Virus record (IMG/VR): IMGVR_UViG_3300009032_000007
Coordinates: 1 to 40,360 of that record
DNA: 40,360 nt
Direction: 5' to 3' (one strand)
Source of the DNA: a virus
The notes under the pieces are model-generated. The model had not been told where the DNA came from, ran no database searches, and worked only from the letters and a program-made list of their open reading frames with translations. The position numbers and the translations under genes are program-made. This document shows positions 7,904 through 14,584 of this stretch, in pieces. The first letter of the stretch is position 1. Every line of letters begins with the position of its first letter.

Positions 7904-8797
7904 ATGAGCAAACGATTGCATGGTCCTGTCACGCTTCAGAAGATCAACCCCCCGGCGCTGACCGGCGACGGGCTGAAAGAGCCTCTTCCGGGGCTCGTCG
8001 AGCGCTACGGCGACATGGACGGCACCAACGCCGCCGAGACCATGTTTAAGGTCTACTGGCACGGCGAGCGGCACTACTTCGACTGCGCCGGCGGGCAGTG
8101 CATCGAGAGCCCCCACGGTACGATGGCCGGGTACAAGATCTCCGACGCCGACCTGGAGCGAATCCGCTTCGACGGGAAGGGCGAGTCGAAGCACACCGAG
8201 ACCAAGGCCAGCGACGGCGCCAAGCTGCTCGGCGTGACGATGGCGGACCCCGGCTTCCCCTCCTCGTGGAGGGAGGAGCAGCGGGGCCAGGGCGCCCGCT
8301 CGCTCGCTCGCTCGGCCACCCCCGGGCCGCCCCTCGTATTTCGGGGTGAGCACCCCGCGCTCTCGGTGCCGCTGACCCACAAGCTCGATCACGACCCCGG
8401 CTGGCAGGGGGCGATCGAACCCATCGATCAGTCCTGGATCGCCTTCATCGCCGACAACGGCGATGGGCTCCTCTGGACCGAGCGCGAGCCGAGAGGCGGC
8501 GCGCCAGTCGGTGTGCCGTTCACGTTCAAGCGCCCCGACCTCGCGAAGTCGGATCCCCGCGCAGCCGCGGACGCCATCGGGGTGAAGGAAGTCGGCGGCA
8601 GCCTCGGCCTCGGCCTCGGGCTGAAGGTCGACGGCAAGGAGCTGGAGCCGATCCGGAAGTCGAACGCCCGTCGCGTGGTCGAGAGCTACACGGCGCCCGC
8701 GGACGAGACGCACGGCGGCGTGAAGATCCTGGCCGGCACGCATGTCGTCATGGTGATGAACGACGAGCGCCCGCTCCCGCTGATGCAAGCTCGATAG
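7904..8797 (+). CDS. Virion-region protein of unknown function
   Basis: The 297-residue protein has the strongest Shine-Dalgarno site in the window (AAGGAGGT, 5 bases before ATG). Visible parts are an N-terminal domain with 'MFKVYWHGERHYFDCAGGQC', a low-complexity segment around residues 118-148 encoded partly by a CGCT tetranucleotide repeat (8297-8314), and a C-terminal domain ending in 'GTHVVMVMNDERPLPL'. Its position between the completion and tail-terminator candidates, and the strong ribosome site, suggest an abundant virion protein. No family was recognised. The low-complexity segment may be an insertion. Confidence 0.65.
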   Translation: MSKRLHGPVTLQKINPPALTGDGLKEPLPGLVERYGDMDGTNAAETMFKVYWHGERHYFDCAGGQCIESPHGTMAGYKISDADLERIRFDGKGESKHTETKASDGAKLLGVTMADPGFPSSWREEQRGQGARSLARSATPGPPLVFRGEHPALSVPLTHKLDHDPGWQGAIEPIDQSWIAFIADNGDGLLWTEREPRGGAPVGVPFTFKRPDLAKSDPRAAADAIGVKEVGGSLGLGLGLKVDGKELEPIRKSNARRVVESYTAPADETHGGVKILAGTHVVMVMNDERPLPLMQAR

Positions 8798-8815
8798 CCC
8801 CCGCCGGCGGGGGCT
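8796..8815 (+). repeat. 20-bp perfect palindrome at a stop codon, before a -10 box
   Basis: AGCCCCCGCC followed directly by its reverse complement begins on the TAG stop and ends on the T of the TGA-TAGGCT box. It could act as a terminator or as an operator overlapping the promoter. Confidence 0.75.
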
Positions 8816-8823
8816 GATAGGCT
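8815..8823 (+). promoter_or_regulatory. Extended -10 box TGA-TAGGCT
   Basis: The box ends 6 bases before the ATG at 8830. The 17 bases from 8816 through that ATG recur exactly at 27389-27405. Confidence 0.55.
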
Positions 8824-8829
8824 CGGCGC

Positions 8830-9801
8830 ATGGCGGTTCCCACGCTCATCAGCATCACCCCTGACGAGGGTCACACGGGCGGCGATACGCTCGTCGAGAT
8901 CATCGGCACCGGGTTCCAGCTCCCGCCGCCGCCTCCCCCTTACGGCATGACGACGGCCCCTCCGCCGACGGTGCAGGTGCTCTTCGGCGCCGAGCCGGCG
9001 ACGGACATCGGGGTCACCGAAGACTGGCAGATCTTCTGCCGTTCCCCGATCAACGACCCTGGCTCGGTCTCGATCACCGTGCAGAACATCGACCCGAGCG
9101 GGGCGGTGATCGCCGGCGAGTCGGTGACGGGGCTCGCGTACCTCTTCAGTCGCCCGGACTTCACCAAGAAGGGCGAGCTGGCGCGGGTGCTCGGGCTCTT
9201 CATGTTGGACCTGCGCCGGCAGCTCACCGACAACGTCGACTGGGCCGTGCACACCGACTTCGACGCGACGCTCGGCGACCTCAACATCGCCTACCAGGGC
9301 AAGCTCCCCGCGCTGGTGCTGGCGGACCTGGAGCTACCCGAGCGCGAGCCGCAGCTCTCGGCCGAGACGTACACCGTGCAGCTCGACGCATCGACGTTCA
9401 TCGAGCGGCGCGCGCCGGTGGTCGTCGATGCAGTCTTCGCGCTCACGGGCATGTCCGACAACCCGATCGAGCTGTTCAACCTGCTCGAAGCGACGAAGAT
9501 CTACTTCCAGAAGAACATCTCCCTGAAGGTCTGGCGAGACCCGATCGATCGCACCCACGGCGTCGTCGAATACGCGGTGCGCGCATCGATCGGGTCGAGC
9601 ACCAAGGTGACGCGGCAGACCGACAACTCCAACATGACGAGCTTCAGCGGGACGGTGTTCATCGAGAACATTCGGCTGGAGGACATGCCCGGGATGACGA
9701 CGAAGGCGGTCCCGGGTGTGCCGGCGTGGATGCCCCACGAGGGGACGCTGCGCTACGGCTGGACGGCGGAGACGATCGTGATTCAAAAATGCCCAGCCTG
9801 A
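8830..9801 (+). CDS. IPT/TIG-domain tail terminator-like protein
   Basis: The protein has 323 residues. Residues about 3-95 form an IPT/TIG Ig-like domain: 'PTLISITPDEGHTGGDTLVE', a Pro-rich loop, 'VQVLFGAEPATDI' and 'GSVSITVQNIDPSG'. The rest begins with a helix 'ELARVLGLFMLDLRRQLTDN' and contains strands such as 'GVVEYAVRASIGSSTKVTRQ' and 'TSFSGTVFIENIRLED'. Size and gene order, just before the sheath, fit the tail terminator that caps the tube and sheath. IPT domains occur on exposed phage proteins and often bind partners or sugars. The terminator call is an inference from position. Confidence 0.6.
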   Translation: MAVPTLISITPDEGHTGGDTLVEIIGTGFQLPPPPPPYGMTTAPPPTVQVLFGAEPATDIGVTEDWQIFCRSPINDPGSVSITVQNIDPSGAVIAGESVTGLAYLFSRPDFTKKGELARVLGLFMLDLRRQLTDNVDWAVHTDFDATLGDLNIAYQGKLPALVLADLELPEREPQLSAETYTVQLDASTFIERRAPVVVDAVFALTGMSDNPIELFNLLEATKIYFQKNISLKVWRDPIDRTHGVVEYAVRASIGSSTKVTRQTDNSNMTSFSGTVFIENIRLEDMPGMTTKAVPGVPAWMPHEGTLRYGWTAETIVIQKCPA

Positions 9802-9832
9802 GCCACGTTTGGGCGGCCGACCTCGGCACGTC

Positions 9833-9860
9833 TTGACCCACACCGGCACTCCTATATCGT
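9833..9860 (+). promoter_or_regulatory. Promoter candidate TTGACC / TATCGT
   Basis: TTGACC (9833-9838), 16 bases, then TATCGT (9855-9860) end 6 bases before the GTG start at 9867. Both boxes and the leaderless spacing are present in a 65-bp gap. Confidence 0.55.
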
Positions 9861-9866
9861 GGCGGC

Positions 9867-10310
9867 GTGGAAGAACAAGCTACGGTCACCATCACGAATC
9901 TCGTTCGGCGGCCGCAGACCATCGAGCTCGCTCATGACATCGTGTGCCAACCTGGCGCGTGTCTGTGCTCCGAGCAGCTCGTCGGCGCGCGCGATCACGA
10001 TGCCTATAGCGGTATCCGAACCGTTCGCGGCGGCATGAAGCGCGTCTCGCGCTCGCTGCACCTTCTCGCCAAGGGATCCAACCCGAACGACGTCACCGTC
10101 GCCGGCTTGCCCCTCTCGGTTCTGAAGCTGGAGCAGGTGCAGCGCATGAAGCGGCAGGGCGAGATCTCCGCGGTCGAGGTGGCCGCCGTTGCGCCGCCGC
10201 CGGCGCCCGAAGCAGAACCGCCGCCGGCGCCCGCGTCGCCCCCGGACTCGCCGTCCACGGTCATCGCGCCGATCTCGCACAGCAAGCCCGTCTCGGCGGT
10301 GAAGGAGTAA
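9867..10310 (+). CDS. Small tail protein upstream of the sheath gene
   Basis: The GTG start gives 147 residues. The first 85 look globular ('EEQATVTITNLVRRPQTIEL', then 'SRSLHLLAKGSNPNDVTVAG'), and the last 60 are Pro/Ala-rich and probably disordered. No ribosome site precedes the GTG, consistent with a leaderless mRNA from the box 6 bases upstream. Genes at this place in myoviruses are often small tail accessory proteins. I do not recognise a family. Confidence 0.6.
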   Translation: MEEQATVTITNLVRRPQTIELAHDIVCQPGACLCSEQLVGARDHDAYSGIRTVRGGMKRVSRSLHLLAKGSNPNDVTVAGLPLSVLKLEQVQRMKRQGEISAVEVAAVAPPPAPEAEPPPAPASPPDSPSTVIAPISHSKPVSAVKE

Positions 10311-10313
10311 TCG

Positions 10314-12569
10314 ATGGCCACCGGCCTCTCGTCCGAAGTCACTTTCGATGAAGAAACGCCTGTCGTCAGGCAGATCAGCACCAACGCGAACCTCGCGCTC
10401 GGGATCGTCGGAATTTCTGAGCGCGGCGATTTTGGTGTGCCGATCCAGGCCACCAGCTTCGACGAGTTCAAGAAGAAGTGCGGCTCGTACACCGTCAATT
10501 CGATCGACTGCACCGCTGCGGTCCAGGGCTACTTCGACAACGGCGGGAACCTGCTCTATTTCGCGCGGGCTCTCCACTGTACGGACGCCACCGATCCGAC
10601 CACCAAGACGTCGAACTACGCGACGATCAACCTGATGACGACGTCGGCCGCGCCGACGTCGGGTGTCGCGACCAGCGGTGTCGGGCCATGGGCCCTCGCG
10701 CATGGCCAGACGGTGGTGCTCAAGGTCAATGCGCTCGGCAACCAGACCGGGACGATCTCGGCGACGGCTGCGTCGCGGCAGAGCGGAGCCGCCGGCTCGG
10801 GGTTCGTGCTCGCCGATCTCCAGACGCTGCTCATCAATGTCGACGGGGTCGCACTCCCCCTAAAGACGTTTCACACGGCCGAGTTCTCGAACATCCTCCT
10901 CGCTACCGCGCAGGAGGTGGTGAATTCGCTGAACGCGTTCTTCGCCTCGAACACCGCCGGCTGCGTCGCCACCGTAACGGCCTCTGACCACGTGACGATC
11001 ACGAGCAACCGGAAGGGGTTGGGCTCGGGGGTCAACATCGTCAGCGGCACGGCCAACGCCGGGCTCGGCTTCACCACCGGCAACCAGGCCGGAGGCGGCA
11101 ACGTGTCCAACGTCGCCGTTGTGACCGTGACCGAGGTCATCGCCATCTTCGCCGCCCTCCCGCTCTCGGGCGCGACGGCGACCAACGTTGGAGGGGCGCT
11201 CCGGTTCACCTCGTCGACGACCGGCGGAACGAGCATCGTGCAGCTCATCTCGTCGTCGACGGCGCTGATCGGCTTCGACTTCGCGCAGCACACCGGGCTC
11301 GCAGGAACGCCGGTCGTCAGCGTCCTGGTCGACGCGAAGAGCGACGGCGTGTTCGGCAATGCGCTTCAGGTGCAGGTGCTCGCGCCCACCGACGGCGCTG
11401 CGGACAGGATAAACCTCTACGTCTGGTCGAACGGCGTGGTGAAAGAGCGCTTCTTCAACGTGAGCTTCACGATGACCGACTCGCGCTACATCGAGTCGGT
11501 CATCAACGACTCCGACATCGGAAGCGACCTGATCAAGGTGACCGACCAGGCCCCCGCGGTCCCGGCGCCCGGGAACCTGCCCGCCATCGGCCTGTCGGCG
11601 AACCTCGCCGGCGGCGACGATGGTCTCTCCGGGCTCGTCGACAACGACTTCATCGGTGGCACGTCGACGGGCGGCGATGTGGGCTTCCGCGTCCTCGACG
11701 CGGTCGACATCGACGTGATGATCGTTCCTGGCAAGGCGACGAGCGCCATCCACAACGCGATGGTCACGTACGCCGAGATCACGCGCGCCGGGCTCTGCTT
11801 CTGCATCCTCGACCCCCCGGCGGCGACCAGCGCCGCAGGGATGATCACGTACGTCAAGCAGACGGCGAGCCTCTACCAGCTCACCGAGATGGCCGCGATG
11901 TACTGGCCGCGGATCAAGGTGCTGAATCCGAGCCAGGCCATCTACGGCAGCGGGAAGATGCTTGTCGTCCCGCCGAGCGGGATGCTCGCGGGGCTCTACG
12001 CGCGCGTCGACAGCGCGAAGATCGGTGGGGCGTTCGACCACCCGGCGGGCACCGACCTGAAGTACCTGCCGAAGAACGTGCTCGGGCTGGAGAGCGACGA
12101 GGTGAAGAAGAAGCCGATGCGCGATCTCATCTTCCCCTCGCTGATCAACCCGATCTCGAAGGAAGACGGCCCCTACTTCGTCGACGGCGCGCGCACGCTG
12201 CGCGACAGCGGCAACTGGCCCACGATCGGTCAGCGCCGCGGGATCATCTTCGTCGAGAAGCGCCTGATCCCCGGGTTGGCCTTCATCAGGCACCGGAACA
12301 TCCAGCCGAAGCTGCTCGGATCGGGGACGCGAACGGTCCTCGGCTTCCTCGGGTCGCTCGCGTCGAGCGAAGCCTTCGCCTCGAAGGATCCGAAGAAGGC
12401 CTTCTTCGTGGACTTCGGCCCGGCTCTGAACACCGCCGCGACGGCAAAGCGTCGTACGGTCTACGCGCGCCTCGGAATCGCCGCTGCCGAGCCGGCGGAG
12501 TTCGTCTGCCTGCTGATCTCGCCGGACACGCGTGCACTCGACGAAGAGCTGGCCGCGCTCACGGCATAA
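10314..12569 (+). CDS. Tail sheath protein with a large inserted region
   Basis: The 751-residue protein should form the contractile sheath. AAGGAG lies 5-10 bases before the ATG. The N-terminal part ('NANLALGIVGISERGDFGVP', 'YFDNGGNLLYFARAL') and the C-terminal part ('KEDGPYFVDGARTLRDSGNW', 'FIRHRNIQPKLLG') show typical sheath features, including the conserved region feeding the C-terminal arm. Residues about 112-333 are a Gly/Ala/Thr-rich insertion, which makes the protein longer than the common 400-660. Within it, residues about 161-253 resemble a domain in the Ig-repeat protein encoded at 22518-24395. The insertion probably projects outward from the sheath. Confidence 0.9.
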   Translation: MATGLSSEVTFDEETPVVRQISTNANLALGIVGISERGDFGVPIQATSFDEFKKKCGSYTVNSIDCTAAVQGYFDNGGNLLYFARALHCTDATDPTTKTSNYATINLMTTSAAPTSGVATSGVGPWALAHGQTVVLKVNALGNQTGTISATAASRQSGAAGSGFVLADLQTLLINVDGVALPLKTFHTAEFSNILLATAQEVVNSLNAFFASNTAGCVATVTASDHVTITSNRKGLGSGVNIVSGTANAGLGFTTGNQAGGGNVSNVAVVTVTEVIAIFAALPLSGATATNVGGALRFTSSTTGGTSIVQLISSSTALIGFDFAQHTGLAGTPVVSVLVDAKSDGVFGNALQVQVLAPTDGAADRINLYVWSNGVVKERFFNVSFTMTDSRYIESVINDSDIGSDLIKVTDQAPAVPAPGNLPAIGLSANLAGGDDGLSGLVDNDFIGGTSTGGDVGFRVLDAVDIDVMIVPGKATSAIHNAMVTYAEITRAGLCFCILDPPAATSAAGMITYVKQTASLYQLTEMAAMYWPRIKVLNPSQAIYGSGKMLVVPPSGMLAGLYARVDSAKIGGAFDHPAGTDLKYLPKNVLGLESDEVKKKPMRDLIFPSLINPISKEDGPYFVDGARTLRDSGNWPTIGQRRGIIFVEKRLIPGLAFIRHRNIQPKLLGSGTRTVLGFLGSLASSEAFASKDPKKAFFVDFGPALNTAATAKRRTVYARLGIAAAEPAEFVCLLISPDTRALDEELAALTA

Positions 12570-12581
12570 GGGAGCACGACC

Positions 12582-13055
12582 ATGGCTGTTCTCGGAAAAC
12601 TGCGAAGCTACCACAAGAAATTCAACTTCTCGATCGAGATCGATGGCCTCGATATCGCGTGGTTCGAGAGCATGTCCGAGCTTTCGGCCGAGGTCGGCGT
12701 CGTCGAGCAGCACGAGGGCGGCAGCCTCGTCGTGGCCTCGCAGGAGCCCGGCAAGGTCAAATACTCGCCCGTCACCCTGAAGGCCGGCGTGACGGACAAC
12801 AACGACCTGTACGACTGGTGGGTGCAGGTGATCGACGGCGCCGGCAACGGCGGTACCGGCACCGGCGAGGTCAATAGCGAGTACAAAAAGAACATCGCGA
12901 TCGTGCAGAAGGACCGCGATGGGTCAGAGCTGAAGCGCTGGAACCTCTTCGAGGCCTGGCCGAACAAGTTCTCCGCCGGCGACTGGGATGCCAAGGCGGA
13001 AGACAACGTGATGGAAGAGGTCACGTTGACCTACAAGCGCTTCGAGAAGGGCTGA
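12582..13055 (+). CDS. Tail tube protein (T4 gp19-like)
   Basis: The protein has 157 residues, the usual length for gp19-like tube proteins of phages and contractile injection systems. It begins with the typical 'FNFSIEIDGLDIAWFESMSE', has the middle 'KYSPVTLKAGVTDNNDLYDW' and ends with 'NVMEEVTLTYKRFEKG'. It would stack as hexamers inside the sheath. It follows the sheath gene by 12 bp with AAGGGAG as ribosome site. Confidence 0.9.
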   Translation: MAVLGKLRSYHKKFNFSIEIDGLDIAWFESMSELSAEVGVVEQHEGGSLVVASQEPGKVKYSPVTLKAGVTDNNDLYDWWVQVIDGAGNGGTGTGEVNSEYKKNIAIVQKDRDGSELKRWNLFEAWPNKFSAGDWDAKAEDNVMEEVTLTYKRFEKG

Positions 13056-13104
13056 TCCTTCTCTGGCCGGCGCCGTTCCACGAGCGCCGTAAAGGGAGAC
13101 CGAC

Positions 13105-13995
13105 ATGCAAGATACAGCGCCGAGCGGCCTGACCGCCAACGTCAGAAAAATCAAGGGCCACGTACTCGCCTCCCTCGCCGCCGAGGCCGACGCCGACACG
13201 TCGGCCGATGGCGGCATTTCCACCATCGTCGGTGGGTGCTGGGAGAGTACGGTCGAGGCCGGCCCCTACGCGTTCGTCACGCCCGGCGAGGGGATTCCGG
13301 ACTGGAGCCGCGTTCTCAAGGGCGACCTGATGTTCTGGCTGCTGCGCCTGCGCGCGCTCAGCGTGCGCACGCCCGACAGCAATCCGGGGCCGTGGGGGCA
13401 GGGCGACGCCTACTGCTTCCCGGTCAAGTGCCAGAACTGCCCGAAGCAGTACGACTGGGAGGTCAACCTCTCCTCCCTGCCGATCAAGCACCTCCCCGAG
13501 GAGTCCGCGCAGCGGATCCGCTCGGGCGACGGCCGCTTCAAGGTGACGGTCGGCGGCCGCGCCTACGTCTACGAGCTGCAAATGCCGAAGCACGACGAGC
13601 CGATGCGGCGCGCGCGCAAGCAGCAGAAGCGGGTCGCGTCGACGATCATCGACGTGCTCACCTCGCAGACGGTCTCGATCGAAGGCGTGAAGCCCTCGAT
13701 CATCGACCGGTACAACCACATGGCCGACCTGGAGTTCGAGGACATCCAGGCTCTGCAAGAGGCCTACGAGGCCTCCGACTGCGGCGTCGAGACCTCGCTC
13801 GATACGAAGTGCCCGGGCTGCCGGTGGGTGCAGGAGGTCGAGCTTCCTCTGGGAAAAGGTTTCTTTGCTCCTCGTCGCCGGTCGAAGGAACCGATCGAGG
13901 AGACGGATTCCCCCTCACCGAGCACGGTTACTTCCTTCGTCACCTCTTCTGGGGAGTCGGCACCGAGTGGTGGCACAAGCTCGTCCGCCACCTGA
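13105..13995 (+). CDS. Tail assembly chaperone, short (unshifted) form
   Basis: The 296-residue product has a helical N-terminus, then C-x-x-C (C109/C112, with C104 nearby: 'CFPVKCQNCPKQYDWEV'), a central beta region, a long helical part and a second C-x-x-C (C236/C239: 'KCPGCRWVQEVEL'). Two such pairs could build one zinc ribbon, as in gp26-like tail proteins of T4-related phages. Between tube and tape-measure genes this is the usual place of the chaperone (lambda G analogue) that coats the tape measure during assembly. The slippery site at 13851-13857 supports this. The unshifted tail after it is Ser/Thr-rich. Confidence 0.8.
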   Translation: MQDTAPSGLTANVRKIKGHVLASLAAEADADTSADGGISTIVGGCWESTVEAGPYAFVTPGEGIPDWSRVLKGDLMFWLLRLRALSVRTPDSNPGPWGQGDAYCFPVKCQNCPKQYDWEVNLSSLPIKHLPEESAQRIRSGDGRFKVTVGGRAYVYELQMPKHDEPMRRARKQQKRVASTIIDVLTSQTVSIEGVKPSIIDRYNHMADLEFEDIQALQEAYEASDCGVETSLDTKCPGCRWVQEVELPLGKGFFAPRRRSKEPIEETDSPSPSTVTSFVTSSGESAPSGGTSSSAT

Positions 13996-14153
13996 CCTAC
14001 AAGCAGCACGGCGGCAGCGGCCTGAACTGGTCCCGCGCCGACGTGCTGGACGCCGACGCTGACGAACTGATCTGGCATGCCCTCGACCTCGACGCGCAGC
14101 GCGCACGCGAGGCCGCTGAGGTCGAGAAAAGGCAGAAGACGCCGAGCCGATGA
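13105..14153 (+). CDS. Tail assembly chaperone, long frameshift form (lambda GT analogue)
   Basis: A -1 shift at G-GGA-AAA (13851-13857) joins codons 1-251 to a second frame, giving about 349 residues. The added 98 residues contain 'EHGYFLRHLFWGVGTEWWHK' and 'DADADELIWHALDLDAQRAR', which look far more protein-like than the unshifted tail and resemble T-domain extensions. In lambda the shift occurs in a few per cent of passages and the GT form binds the tape measure. Its stop overlaps the start of the next frame (ATGA). Confidence 0.75.
13851..13857 (+). promoter_or_regulatory. Programmed -1 frameshift slippery site GGGAAAA
   Basis: In the zero frame the bases read ctG-GGA-AAA-GGT, an exact X-XXY-YYZ heptamer, one base different from lambda's GGGAAAG. 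It lies at the end of the shared chaperone domain, just where the downstream frame becomes protein-like. Confidence 0.85.
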
Positions 14154-14584
14154 GCCGCACCACGCACCACCGTTCCCATGACCTCTCCGCCGGCCGCGCC
14201 CGGGGCACCAGGCGCCCCGGCGCGCAGCCACTGGCTCTGCGCGCGCGGTCCGCCGCGGGGCGCGTGGTGAGCCATCGGCGCGCGCGCGGCCCGGCCCCTC
14301 GCGCCTTCACCGCCGCCGAGCTGGAGAAGGCCGCGCAGCTCTACGCCACCGGAGCCTCGTCGAATAAGAACGCGCGCGACGACTTCTTCCTGACCTGGAC
14401 GCCGGATAGCGCGTGGGTGCTCGGGCTCCTCTTCGGCGACGGCCACGTGAAACCGCGCGGCACCGCCGTGAAGCTACGTGTCTCTTCGACACGTAGCTTT
14501 GCCGCTCTAGTCTACGCCGACTCGGCGAGGATTCGCTGTTACCGCAAATATAGAGCCGCGGCTCCCCCGCTGGGAGGTGTGTAA
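14150..14584 (+). pseudogene. LAGLIDADG homing endonuclease remnant
   Basis: The frame spans 144 residues from an ATG overlapping the chaperone stop; GTG 14264 or 14267 are alternative starts that skip an odd Arg-rich leader. The clear signal is 'RDDFFLTWTPDSAWVLGLLF' followed by 'GDGHV', matching the first LAGLIDADG helix of homing endonucleases, which usually read FF-x-W-(S/T)-x-x-x-A-Y-x-L-G-x-x-x-x-D-G. After about 15 more residues the likeness stops, at a 12-bp stem-loop (14471-14499). The second half of the nuclease is missing, so it is probably inactive. It ends with TAA at 14582-14584, overlapping the probable start of the tape measure gene. Confidence 0.6.
14471..14499 (+). terminator. 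12-bp stem-loop within the endonuclease remnant
   Basis: Arms AAGCTACGTGTC and GACACGTAGCTT enclose the loop TCTTC; only a short T-run follows. It lies 85 bp before the tape measure start and may attenuate transcription into it. Confidence 0.5.

Noticed and set aside
8297-8314. CGCT tetranucleotide run as a phase-variation tract
   Set aside because: The frame is good on both sides and lies deep within the gene; no alternative frame or start supports switching.
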